NCBI RefSeq assembly: GCF_036884655.1
Contig: NC_088330.1
Span: 33,275,001 to 33,339,000 of the forward strand
Length of the DNA: 64,000 nucleotides
Reading direction: 5' to 3'
DNA from: Musa acuminata AAA Group
Taxonomy: Eukaryota; Streptophyta; Magnoliopsida; Zingiberales; Musaceae
Positions 13,236-24,674 of the stretch are shown piece by piece. Each line of letters starts with the position of its first letter. The stretch's first letter is position 1. The position numbers and the translations under genes are program-made. The notes beneath the pieces were generated by a model. That model saw nothing but the letters and a program-made list of their open reading frames with translations, ran no database searches and was not told where the DNA came from.

Positions 13236-16200
13236 GGTGAATTCTCAAAAAAAAAAAAAACTTCTAAGTTTCATTATCATTTATCATTTTGAAAAATCCT
13301 TACACCATCCTTGGTCATGCCTCCGTCTTCTCGAAAGCTTTGTTTTACGCGTGGTTGCTTTGCCCATTTTGGCCCTCACTCGTCGAGCCACGATGATGAG
13401 CCATCCTCCCCTCCTTCCTCGCTCACTATTGAAGGTAAAGAGGGAGGAGGATAAGATTTTCTCAAGACAGTTGAGGAAATCTCTAAGCAGTTAAGAAAAA
13501 TCCTCTATGCTAAATATGTATAACCTCTTGCTAAGTGTGTATAAATAGCTATCAAGAGCTTACTATAAAAATGAACTAGGCAATTACATCTTATACATTT
13601 CATAGTTTCTACTACAATTTCTATTTCTATCTTCTTCGTTTAATTCTTAACATGGTATCAGAGCCTTCTTCCTTACGGATGTAGGCAGCTCTGTCGAAGC
13701 TTTCTACTGCTCCTCTTTTCTGTTCAGTTGGAAAGGATAGTGTTGCTACTTACATCTCCTCCGGTGTCGATCGTCGCCGTCCTCGCAAGTGCTACTTACA
13801 TCCTTACCGCCACAGCCATCACTGCCTTCCTGCGGCAACAGGGCGATCTCTCCTCCTCGTTCCCACATCTCATTCGAGCGAGAAGTGCTGCTGTCGCCAT
13901 CCTTACCGCCACAGCCATCTTCTGCTGCAGGAACGATTGCAGTTTTTACAGCTTCCATTTGCAGTCGCTTCCCTCTACCGTAGCAATTTCTCTGCAATTG
14001 TAACTGCTATAGATTTTTTTTTTCTTTTCACCTAATTGCTGCAGATTTCTTGCTCATCGCTGCAGCTTCCTCGCCCATCACTGCAGCCTCCTCTGTAGTG
14101 CATCACTGCAGCCTCCTCTACAGCTTCCTCGCCCATCGCTGTAGCTTCCTCGCCCATTGCTGTAGCCTCCTCTGTAGCGCATCGATATGCTTTTCTCCTC
14201 CTCCCTCCCTCCTATATCTTTACATCTTTTGTAAAGATCACTTAAACCGCCATAAAATATCTGGGATGTCTTTATTTTCCTCTTCCGATATTCCTGTCCC
14301 TGTTTCTGCAGAGACTCTGAGCACTTCTCAAAGTCTTATCACCATCAATGCTGCAGCACTCATTCCCTTCAAATTATCCAAAGGCGGCAACTACGCATCT
14401 TGGCGGGCATAACTTTTTAATCTTCTATTTGGCTATGATCTCCTAGGTTACGTTGATGGCTCTCTCTAGTGTCCACTTGAAATAATCAACATCCCAGATG
14501 AGGTGAATCCAGTCCAGTGCCAAATCCAGCCCATAAACTATGGTTACGTCAAGATCGCCTCATCCTTCAAGCTATTCAAGCTTCTGTTGCTAGATCCATT
14601 GCCCCGTTGATATCCTCATGTACGACTACTGTAGAAGCATGGTGCAAGTTACAAACAACTTTGGCAAATCGCTTGCGTACTCGCATGCTCGGACTTCTCT
14701 CCAATCTGATAAAAAGGAAACAAGGGGGAAGTACTATTGCTGGTTATCTACAAAATATCAAAGTTATCATTGATGATTTAGCTTTGATAGGTCATTCTCT
14801 TAGTGATGAAGAAGTCCAGATATTTCATTTGCCGTCAATAAATTATCGCAATTCATGTATCGACCATCTACTACGCATTGGTCTGTGATCAAATGAATTT
14901 TGCGGTATCTTAAAGGGACTCTTAATCATGACATTTTTCTTCGTAAAAATACTTCACTCCATCTCCATGCCTTTGCTGATATTGATTGGGCAGGGAACTT
15001 TGATGATAGGGCATTTACGTCAAGATACATTGTCTTCCTTGGAGCTACTCCAATCAGTTGGAGTTCTAAAAAACAAAAGACGGTTGCACGATTTACAATT
15101 GAAGCTGAATACTGTGCCATCGCCACCGCCGCTGCTGAACTCAATTGAGTCACAAATCTGCTCAAGGAACTTAACGTCAACTCCACAGTTATTGGAGCTA
15201 CCTACTTATATGTTAATCTAGTGTTCCATTCCCGCATGAAACACATTGCCATCGACTTCCACTTCGTGCGAGATCAAGTTGTCAGACATCAATTCCGTGT
15301 TTCTCACGTACATATAGCTGATCAACTAGCAGACTCACTCACAAAGCCTTTCGCCCGCAAACTTTTTTCATCTCATCGGTCCAAGATCGGCATCCTTGAT
15401 GGAAGCTCAATCTTGCGGGAGCATGATAAGTAGATAATATTTCCTCAAGGGAGTTGAGGAAATCTCTAAGCAGTTGAGAAAAATTCTCTTTATATCTTTA
15501 AATGTGTATAAATAGCTATCAAGAGCTCATAATAAAAATGAACTAGGCAATTACATCTTATACATTTCATAGTTTCTTCTACAATTTATATCTTTCTATC
15601 TTCTTCGTTTAATTCTTAATAGTTATAGGGCCCATGTTGGACCTTATTGAACCTTTGACTCTCATCAAATTGTTGGTTGCAGAGTTATTGTGCAATATTA
15701 CTTGTGCCCTCACGTGAGGGTAGCAAGGGCCGCTATGCCTTCATCATGGGTGGATCCAACGAATTGGGGTGATCGACGAGGCAACGGAGCTAGGTGGAGG
15801 GCAATGAATGACTAGGGCACATGATGATCATTTTGAAAAATAGTTTGAAAATAATCATTTTCAGACTTGGGTGCTATTTGAAAATTTCTAAAACTTAAGT
15901 ATTTTTTTAAAAAAATTATCATAATATTAAAGTCAAAATATATCTCTCCAAAATCTATAAAAAAATATTAATTAAAATTAAACAGATTAAGATATATTTT
16001 AGCCATGTGATTTTGGTCATGTACCACTTATGCTCTTATGGTTTACTCGTATATAAAATAACCCACTATATTTTAAAAAATATAGCATATTAGCCCCTCT
16101 CATTAAGTTTAAGTTAATAGACGTTAAAGTTTGCCTACGTGGTATGCTAACTCATAATAAATTATTTAATATAATAACATATATAATTTAAATTAAAAAA

Positions 16201-19200
16201 ATATAATTTAATTTAAATATAATAACATGTATAATTTAACTCACTTATGCTTTTATAGTTTATTCGTATATAAAATAACCTTTACATTTTAAAAAACATA
16301 GCATATAAGTTCCTCCCGTCAACTTTAAGTTAATAGATGTTAAAATCTGCTTATGTGATATGCTAATTCATAATAAACCATTAATATAATGACATATATA
16401 ATTTAAATTTAAAAAAGAGTTAAGGTCCATTTTATTTCATGTGGTTTTGGCCATGGATCATTTAAGTCTTTATTATTTATTCATGTCTAAAATAATCCAT
16501 ATATTTTCAAAAATGTAGCATATAAGCCTCTCCCGTTTGAGTTAACAAATGATAGAATTTGTTTACGTGCCTTGCTAACTCATAATAAGCCATTAATATA
16601 ATGATATATCTAATTTAAGTTTTAAAAGAAAAACTGAGACCATCATCAATGGTGGGAGGAAGTGTCGTCGTGCAAGTGACCACCAACATTAGCACCGAAC
16701 CGCTACCTAACAGGGCGTCATATGCACATAATCTCTCATATGCTAACGATGAGCTTAGGAGCTTCCGGTCCTACCATAAGTGGATGTGCATCGATTAGTC
16801 CGAAGCTAAGCATATAATGATCTCTAATCCCTCTTCCTTCTCCTAAGCATCTTCATTCTCACCACCTCTCACTTCGTCCTCTCTTGCGCCCCCACCCATC
16901 GTGCCTATGACATTATGGTCTAGTTTTCCCTCACCTTCGCTTTCAGCCTCTCCTACCTTTGCCTCTCCGTCTTCGTTCGCCACTATGACCTCTGCCTTTT
17001 CCTCTTCATTGACAAGATCGATCTTAACCCTTTTTTAAACTTAAATTACATATATCATTATATTAATGATTTATTATGAATCAATATATATCATATAAGC
17101 AAACTCTAACATCTATTAACTCAGACTTGACAGGAGAAATTTATATGCTACATTTTTTAAAATGTATTGATTATTTTATATACGAATAAATCATAAAGGC
17201 TTAAGTGATCTATGGCCAAAACCATAGGAGTTAAAATGGACCCTAATCCTTTTGTAAACTTAAATTATATATGTCATTATATTAATAATTTATTATAAGT
17301 CAACATGTCACATAACCGGACTCTAACGTCTGTTAACACATGTTTGACGGAATAAGCTTATATGTTATGTTTTTTAAAATATATGAATTATTTTAGATAT
17401 AGGTAAACTATAAGGGCTTTATTGATACATGACCAAAATCATATAGACTAAAATAAACCTTAATCTAAATTAAAATTTTCGTTTCTTCTCGAAAAAAAAA
17501 AGTTTCGATCTAACATAATTCTTATGAACCAATATATTTAGTATTCAATTTATAGAATGAACTTTTGAATTCAAATCAGATGTATTCTTAAAAACATAAA
17601 AGATATTTTAGGCATTTTTTTTATATAAAGCTTTAAACATTATAGAATTTGAGGATTGGTTGAGTATTCAATTCTTGCCCGAACCCAACCCATCCTCGAA
17701 CCGAGCCCAAAGGTTTTGCCCCGGTCGGACACAAACTCCAATTGGGTCGAACCAACAAATTGACATCATTTACATCAAATGTATAGCACGTACCGCAAGC
17801 TCAATTCGATTCAGAATTATGTGCAATATCGATAATTATAAGCAACTTAAATCAAAGTAATATTAGATTAATTTAAAATTAAGAAAAATAAGGGAATAAG
17901 AATAAGGAAGATTCACCAAAGCTGACCTGCATTAACCCCGTTGGTGTCCTCAGTCACGATGAGATCGGGAGATGCGTCAAGATTCGTGTGCCCAATCGCA
18001 GCATATAGGATACTCTCCTACAAAATTCAGGCAATATTTCTATTATGAAATTTTTTATTTTTTTCTTCTTTTTTTTTTTTATCTACAGCAGACAGAATTA
18101 AATCTCATTGTAACTTTCATTAAACCCAAGCAATTTATCTTTTCCCACAAAAGTTGGTCAACTTTTTACATTTACTAGTGGAAATTGTTATGAATGGAGA
18201 ATATCAATGAACTAATTTTGATGTGTTAAGATTATATTAAGTTTTTTCATAATAAGTTATGGTATGGTTGAATATTTTAAATGAATGGTACAAGATGATG
18301 ATAAAATAAAATATTTGAAATTTAAAAGAATAAATATGTTATCACTTGTACCAAAAAAAAAAGAGAGATTCATTTTCTCAATTTTGTGAATTTTAATGAC
18401 TCATAAATATATTTACTATATCAAATTTGTAAATTAGTTTTTACAAAATATATATTGAGGGTGGAGGGTCAAACATTTCTACAAACTTTTAAGTCACAAG
18501 CCTGGTAGAGTTTATTATTATTTTGGCATAAGAAATCTAGAATTGTTTATTATTATTTTGTGTAATAAAACAAAAAAGAATACAAATGAGAAAAATATAT
18601 GGCGGCCTTACCAATGATATTGCTGGATTCATCACCATCGTGTCCTAAAATCCAAGAAACCAAATCCACCACTTAATTCACGACAACATAATTGAGATAG
18701 TGAGTGGGAGACAGCAAAGCCACTACTTAATTCACGACGAGAGAGAGAGAGAGAGACTCACAGCGTCGTTCCAGAACACCCAGTCGTAGTGCGGCAGATG
18801 CGATCGGACGGCCAAGATCTTGCTCCAGCTCGGCGGACGGCTGTGATCCACCATTCCCCCCGCGTCCACGAACACGTAACCCATCCGCGCCGCGTACGCC
18901 TGCTTGTTCCCCGCGACCGCCTTCCCCACGCCACTGAACGACCGCCCCCGTCCCCGCCCCTGCCCCCCGCCCTCGTCGGAGAAACTCACCATCGCTATCC
19001 TCCGCCGATGTCCTGCTCCATCCTCGCCTTCGGAGCTCCCCTCAAGTCCCGGCGCGCACTGTCGGCCGAGGGCGTTCGCGCGGCGGAGCACGCCGCCCGA
19101 GGCCGCCCGGAGGAATCCGATAGCCAGCAGCAGCGACGCGGCGGAGATGAGGAGGAGGAGTAGCGGCAGCACCCTCCAGTTCGCCGGCCGGGGCTTGGCC

Positions 19201-19238
19201 CACCGAGCGGCAGCGGACGGCGGCGACCGCGGAGCCAT
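12692..19238 (-). CDS. GT34-like (GMA12/MNN10) glycosyltransferase, 5 exons, 319 aa
   Basis: Likely a Golgi type II membrane enzyme transferring a sugar from a nucleotide sugar to a glycan; donor and acceptor are not predictable. Exons on the minus strand: 19238-18762, 18644-18612 (33 nt), 18017-17927, 13128-12868 and 12789-12692, all GT-AG, totalling 960 nt. Seen: a short basic N-terminus, a hydrophobic anchor at about residues 22-43, then RPPSWSKILAV, the metal-binding DxD motif as NDAD (residues 158-160) split exactly by intron 1, VTEDTNGVNAG, GVFFVRRSEWSD, WWNQTSF, KSGDNDALKH and the C-terminal GVYSDGDFLVHLAGLDD. The short length separates it from the roughly 450-aa XXT and galactomannan galactosyltransferase branches. 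Intron 3 (17926-13129, 4,798 bp) carries two transposable elements yet leaves the splice sites and frame intact, so the gene looks functional. Confidence 0.88.
13449..13652 (+). repeat. 5' LTR of the intronic copia element
   Basis: About 204 bases ending in TTAATTCTTAACA directly before the primer-binding site. It matches 15424-15621 over most of its length, for example through AAATGAACTAGGCAATTACA, with small indels. The 5' edge is approximate. Confidence 0.75.
13653..13665 (+). promoter_or_regulatory. Primer-binding site (tRNA-iMet type)
   Basis: TGGTATCAGAGCC follows the 5' LTR directly. This is the classic initiator-methionine tRNA complement used by plant LTR retrotransposons. Confidence 0.8.
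14266..14888 (+). pseudogene. Broken copia gag remnant
   Basis: The reading from the ATG at 14266 gives an N-terminal copia gag stretch including FKLSKGGNYASWRA. It then meets TAA and TAG stops in the part corresponding to LFNLLFGYDLLGYVDG. After a frame change the reading at 14517-14888 continues as LWLRQDRLILQAIQASV and AWCKLQTTLANR, typical of the UBN2-type gag domain. Confidence 0.7.
14900..15433 (+). pseudogene. Copia RNase H and pol C-terminal remnant
   Basis: The reading at 14900-15148 begins MRYLKGTLNHDIFL and contains FADIDWAGNFDDR and ISWSSKKQKTVA, the copia RNase H region. A stop precedes a second piece at 15221-15433 containing FHFVRDQV and HIADQLADSLTKPF, the usual end of pol. 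The junction to gag upstream is a large deletion. Confidence 0.75.
15424..15621 (+). repeat. 3' LTR of the intronic copia element
   Basis: About 198 bases starting TGATAAG after a purine-rich tract (GCGGGAGCA) that could serve as polypurine tract. It ends TTAATTCTTAATA, so the canonical terminal CA has become TA. Several indels relative to the 5' LTR suggest an old insertion. Confidence 0.7.
15980..17468. mobile_element. Foldback-type element built from tandem inverted repeats
   Basis: The left arm holds about three direct copies of a roughly 190-220-base AT-rich unit (near 15985-16190, 16240-16425 and 16428-16640). The right arm holds two copies of the same unit in inverse orientation (near 17027-17240 and 17241-17468). 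Shared landmarks are the CATGTGATTTTGGTCATG block, the ACTCATAATAA block and the AATATAATGACATATATAAT block. About 390 bases of non-repeated, non-coding sequence separate the arms. The outer ends start AGATTAAG on each strand and are flanked by ATTAAAATT at 15971-15979 and 17469-17477, a perfect 9-bp direct repeat as made by Mutator-like transposases. No transposase is present. Confidence 0.65.
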
Positions 19239-20736
19239 TTGGTGGCCACAAGCCTGCCTTCAGGGGGCCTTTGGACACTCTTCCTTTACGTAGAAGCAAT
19301 CAACACTTGTTTATATCGCCACAAAAGATGATTGGATGGATGAAGGTTGCGGTGGTTGCCATGGCTGCCAAAATAGCTTTCAGGCAAAATAATCAATGGA
19401 AAGTCTCTGTCAAGAACAGGTCATCATCTCTGTCCTTTTTTATCTCGTCTTCCTTTGAATGGTGGAGTAGGAGAAAAGCTTTCGGGCAGAAGAATCAAAG
19501 GAAGAGTCTCTGCCATTATCTCTGTTCTTGTTTATCTTCTCTTTCTTTGAGCGGTCGACTAGAAGAAGCATGCCTTGTTCAACCTGCAATCTCCTAGAAG
19601 AAGCATGAACACAGAGAAGACTTTTGCTTCACATGGAATCAAGGAAAGGTAACATGTCACGTTGCTTCACATCATGTTGACAAGTTCATTAAAGTCAAGC
19701 TCCATTGCTGTTGGTCAACTAGTGATTTTAATTACCTGCAAAAGTGTTTTTGCTGTGATTCTTAATCATAGTGTCTCAATTATTTGTCATCACCATTAGT
19801 TTTGTATACTGGATGAACATACACTGTTTCCAAATATTTTTTCTTGATTTATAATTTTATTAAAATCAATAAAAGTATTTCTGTGAGTCCATGAAGCCCA
19901 CTGAATGAACACTAATACCAACAAATACATCATGGAGAGGATGAGACTACTTTAAAGATGTTCAATTGATGTAGGCCCAACCCCTTGTTTATTGTTAGCA
20001 CATGTGCAATCTACCAATCATTTATATGTATCTACTGAGCCCATGAAAGATGGAATGAGCTGCCACATGTGTATGACATAATTGAATTGCTAATTAATAT
20101 CACAGCATGGAAAAGGTGGCTTTGTCCTAATAAGTTTCACTTGCTATCATGATCACCACAGAAACAAGATTTGATCTAAACAAAGATACCTGTCTCTACT
20201 CTGTGAGTTCTATGTTGGAAGTTGTATTTGGTTGTCAAGCAATGAAAGAGTACTTGAGCATCTTATTTTTAAGATGCAGAGAAGAAAATTATTGATACAA
20301 CTTCAAAATAATGACTGAAAAGCTACAATTAACTCATTAATCAGCAAGTTCGAACAGAGTATAAGAGTTTGACAAATATTTCACAAATAAAGACTAGGAT
20401 GAAAAAAATTGGTGAATATTTTTACCCCAAACTCTCTATGAACAAAAGGAAGAAGAATGATGTCAAAAAGTGAAATATTTTCATTATATTCAACCTCTGA
20501 ATGTGTGTAAGACAATCTTGTGTGTTAATGCACTAAAATTGTACAAAGTTCCCACTCAACACAATTACACTTAAAAATGATAATACAGTTTTCCACAATT
20601 AAAATGGTATCATTATGTTCTACTTGCAACAAACATTAGTATTCAGCATCTCAAACAGAAATTTATAGCTTCCCTATATCATATCAGGTAATTTTGACAA
20701 ATATTGGGTCTTCTTTGATTAAAACATATGATCCAT
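19239..20736. other. Intergenic DNA between the GT34-like gene and CRCK
   Basis: The promoter of the minus-strand glycosyltransferase lies at its left side. A roughly 90-base segment is tandemly duplicated (about 19371-19470 and 19474-19561, both containing AGTCTCTG and a TTTATCTCGTCTTCC-like block). The remainder is AT-rich with no supported ORF. The kinase 3' UTR probably occupies the last few hundred bases. Confidence 0.5.
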
Positions 20737-23700
20737 TTAATGGTTCCTCTGACCGGAGGGTGGGAAGTGAAGATCTGAAGATAATATCTCCCTGTAATCT
20801 TTGCGTACTGTCCATAAGATTTCTGCACACCTCCGCATGCTGGGCCGGCTCTTCTTGGTCGGAGCCAAGCACAACAAGGCAAGTTCAAGGATCTTTTCGA
20901 CTACGAAATTTGTTGCTAGGCTTGGCTGAAGGTTTGGATCTAGAGTCTGTATCCCGCTCCCCTTCATGAATTTCTTCATAGCCTGTACATTTAACCGAGG
21001 CAAGTCAGATTGGTCCAGAACATAGCCATTCGGTTATTTTGCAAACACAAAAGAAGCTAGCAGTAGTTCAAGAAAGACGTATAACCTGATATGAAAGGCA
21101 TAATATCAACATTCAAATTTTGTGAAAATGCCAAACCTTATCATTAAGGAACTAATTGGTGACTCCAAAGTCGGAAGGGTTTCTAAACTAACTTGCCATT
21201 GTTTTGACAATGTAATTGCAGGTATGAAAGGAACACCTTCAATAATTCTTTCCTGTTAGAAGTGACTTGTCCAGCATCAGAAAAAGATTATGTTAACCTA
21301 GTAATCTATGGTTGAAATAATGTTTACATTTGAATCAACTGGTGCTTCACTATGAGCTGCCTTGAATATCGACCTCAAAATAACAATGGCAACATTTCAC
21401 ATTTGTTGATTACCAGAGAGAAGCACATGTAAGAGACCATCAGAGGCATACCCAATTTGCTGTAAGACGTTCGTTGAGTTCCCTCCTGGGTTCTATAGGG
21501 CGCCTGCCAGAGACTAATTCCACCAGCAATACCCCAAATGAGTAGACATCACTCTTCACTGTAAGTTGGTAGGTTCTTAAGTACTCTGGATCTAGGTAGC
21601 CTGCGGTCCCTTTTACTTGGGTCGAAACATGGGTGGCATCAGATTCCACCATAAAAAGTCGAGCAAACCCAAAATCGGCAACCTTAGCACGTAGATTATC
21701 CGTGAGAAGGATGTTCGAGGATTTAATATCCCTGTGAATTATAGGATTATCTGCATCACAAAAATTTCATGCATTATGTTAGCAACCCTTCAGACAAGAA
21801 TACTTCCTAACTTTAACTGCTAAAGAACAATATTCATCTGAATAGATTTGCTATTGGTATTCTAAGAGAAGAGTGATGTCTGCTATAAACATACCCCAAG
21901 CTCTCCAATTCACAATTTGGCTTATGATAGGAAAGAACAAAGGAGTTAAGAAAATCTAACACTGCAGTACCTACCTGAATACATATGAAGGTATGTGATA
22001 GCATGAGCCACATCGATTGCAATTTCCAGCCGCGTAGCAAGTTCCAAAATTTTTCCTCGCTGACCTGAATTTTACCAAAACAAATGTCAGCAGGGCACTG
22101 AGTCCCAGTGGCAAAACAAGGTAGCATATCAGAAGTGGAAATGGATAGTATCTAACTATTACAGTGTCAAACAGGAAGATCAACAAGGAAATCCATGTAA
22201 TCGACCATCATCAACAAAATTAGAAAATGGGCATTAGGAACTTACAATCAAGATGTTCTCGAAGAGTTCCATTGGGAACATACTCGACAACAACAAGTCT
22301 CTCATCTTGATGCTCCAAAAACCCATGCAATCTTACCAAATTCAGATGCTCAATGCATGCCAATGTCTGAATCTCATTCTGGAATTCTGCATCCATACGG
22401 CTGTTGTTGGCATTCTACAGAGTATCACACCCCAAGTTCAGTATCAGCCTAAACCTGGATAAACAAGATACAAGAAGAAACATCATATCCACTCCATATA
22501 CCTTTTTGGCACGCTTAACTGCAACCACTGTGCCATCGGCAAGCTGCGCTTTGTACACAGTCCCAGACCCACCTTGTCCAATCATCAAAGAAGGGGAGAA
22601 GTTCTTTGTTGCCATCATGATCTCTGCGATGGTCAATCTCATGGCTCCTGGTTGATGTCTAGAGTGGCTGCTGCCATCGGTATGCATTCCCATGCTGCGC
22701 CGCCTGCTACCTTGTAAGCTCCCATGGGAGCTTCCTTGGGTGCTAAGAGATGGGGTGACTACAGAAATAAGAATCTTATGAGCTACTGGACATGAAACAA
22801 AAGGAGCTAATGTCTATTTGTCACATCAGTAACAATAAGCATCCAAATTCATAATCTCATAAGAATGCATTAGATGAACTACTGACTTTGAAACATTAAA
22901 CATCTTGCTTGAATTAGCTTCTATTAATAAGTTCTTTTTCAAAGGATCATCTATTGGTGAATCAATAACAGGTGATCCAATATTTCCCAAAGTGATCAAA
23001 TAAACTAATGAAATAAACTCAGAGATCAACAAATAAATAACATACCAAAAAACTGACACAAGATGTAACATGGCTTGACAACTTCCTATCTACATCCATA
23101 GAAAAAATTAAATTCTTCAATATATGAGATCAATCACACAATCCTTGAGTTATTCTCACTCAAGCACAACTCTCGCTTCACATAAGCTCGAAGAACTTTT
23201 CTCTCAACTCTTTCTAGAAACCTAGCACCCAAAATGTCTTGCCTCTTCCTCTCACCAAGACTCAAGATATATTTAGGTGTAGTTATAGGAACAAATCCTA
23301 ACCCTCGGTCTCTTTTTACTTGAATCTTTAATTAAATCCAAATCCACCAAGGAGTTTGAATTTAATTATGACTTCTTCAAGTTGGTTAAACCTCCCAAAA
23401 TACCAACCAACCTTAGCAAAACATTTGCTTAAATTAGCTTCTATTAGTAAGTTCCGTTTCAAAGGATCTTCTATTGGTGAATCAATAACAAAAGCAAGCT
23501 GGTGATTCCATATTTCCCAAACTAATCAAATTAATCAATGTTCAAAGTGACGTATACAAATAGGTTTCAAGTTTAAGAAGGAATTGACAGAAGAATGAAG
23601 ATTTCTTTTGATCGAACATAACTCCTTCCACTTCTGAGACATGAATGATTTCAGAACACTATCGAATTAATTTGGAATCTGGCAATTTTAAGCTTCAAAA

Positions 23701-24075
23701 CAAAACAAGAATAATTTTTGTGAAGACAACCCCCTAAATCAAAACATAAGCTTAAAATAAGAATCTTTTGTAGTAAAGGCTACACCTTTCCCCTAATTCT
23801 TTTTCCCTCCCAAGATCGGATCCCATGACGCACTGTTCTAAGAGAAGAAGCTTACCATAAGGCGCCTTGAAGTCCTCCGAGTCGTCCGTCGGAGAAGGCG
23901 ATCTGGCCTCGGGCGAGCCGAAGCACGAGGAAATCGCCCTGGCAGCGATGCTGACGGGGTTGCGCCCGGACGACACCGAGGGCGTGGAGCTCCGGGAGGC
24001 GTCGCAGCTGTCGCGTCTCCTCCGCCTGCCGTCGAAAGGGCTGCGGCCGCCGAGCGGCGTAGCCGGGTTCCCCAT
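20737..24075 (-). CDS. Calmodulin-binding receptor-like cytoplasmic kinase (CRCK type), 6 exons, 426 aa
   Basis: A cytoplasmic Ser/Thr kinase of the RLCK group related to Arabidopsis CRCK1-3, where calmodulin binding near kinase subdomain II links calcium to stress and immune signalling. Exons on the minus strand: 24075-23856, 22758-22502, 22414-22246, 22064-21975, 21750-21452 and 20982-20737, all GT-AG, 1,281 nt in total. The N-terminal 90 residues are Ser/Arg-rich and disordered. Kinase motifs: glycine loop GQGGSG (134-139), AVKRAKK with catalytic Lys at about 155, HRDIKSSN (251-258, an RD kinase), DFGFAR (271) and the activation-loop/APE region [20 protein letters not shown]. It ends [14 protein letters not shown] as in CRCKs. 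The start is MGNPATPL; the frame is open further upstream but has no ATG there. Intron 1 carries a repeat-flanked insertion. Calmodulin binding is inferred from the family. Confidence 0.9.
22912..23540. repeat. Direct repeats (about 100 bp) flanking an insertion in CRCK intron 1
   Basis: The segment at 22912-23010, starting AATTAGCTTCTATTAATAAG and containing GGTGAATCAATAACA, recurs in the same orientation at 23432-23540 with scattered differences and a small insertion. About 420 bases of unrelated AT-rich sequence separate the copies. It could be a decayed LTR-type insertion or a local duplication; no primer-binding site or coding remnant is visible. Confidence 0.5.
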
Positions 24076-24674
24076 CCTCCGCCGCGGGGAAACCTTGGGC
24101 GGAAGCCTCCGAGGTGGGTTCGCATTCAGCGGCACCACGCGCTTAGTGAGTGCCGAGTGGGTGATAACGCTCGCCACACAAGTCAACGTCAACGCTCAGC
24201 GAGAAGACATGATACGACACACCTTACGAAACACGGCGTGGCTTGGAGAGGACGGTGACCAGTTGTGCCGGTCCACTGACTCTCAGCCGGTCCGAGTTAA
24301 GATTAATCGGCGAGAAATGTGGTTTACACCCACGGCACAGTGGGGCAGAAATCCACCGTTCGCAGGCCCATGTGCAGATCTTAAAGAGTCCAATCAAATT
24401 TTTGCACAAATGTCAAAGCACTCCTCCTGACCATCCTTGGGGCCCAGTCATGCCCGATTGCGTGTGGGTTTGGGTGAAGCCAACCATCTCATTCCGCCCA
24501 AATCTGGCTCAAGGGCTAAGCTAAACCGTCTGATTCCGACGTCAATTGGACTCCCGTTTGATCATCACCATCCCCGAAACCCCCCAAAACCCTGCGCTCG
24601 ACCCCTTTCGAGCTCCACCGTGATGGGCTCGCCGTGTTCCCTTTGTCGCGCGCAGGGTCACGCCGCCCTCTTCT
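24076..24674. promoter_or_regulatory. Shared intergenic region between divergent CRCK and PPR genes
   Basis: The two start codons face away from each other 599 bases apart, so both promoters and 5' leaders must fit here. The region is GC-rich and contains GGCCCA-type motifs near 24367 and 24440. I saw no clear TATA box on either strand. Whether the promoter is truly bidirectional is unknown. Confidence 0.45.

Larger units (their letters stand above)
13449..15621 (+). mobile_element. Internally deleted Ty1/copia retrotransposon inside an intron
   Basis: Two similar LTRs of about 200 bases flank the element. The 5' LTR is followed immediately by a tRNA-Met primer-binding site (13653-13665). 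The interior holds a gag-like region with stops and frameshifts, then jumps directly to the copia RNase H domain and the pol C-terminus. Protease, integrase and reverse transcriptase are missing, so it cannot move on its own. It lies antisense to its host gene, within intron 3 of the GT34-like gene. A clean target duplication was not found. Confidence 0.82.

Noticed and set aside
13746..14003. Ser/Ala-rich ORFs after the 5' LTR on both strands
   Set aside because: This is the repetitive leader of the defective copia element; no protein similarity beyond gag further downstream.
24076..24192. N-terminal extension of CRCK (frame open to 24192)
   Set aside because: The upstream codon is TTG, not ATG. 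The first ATG in the exon is at 24075.
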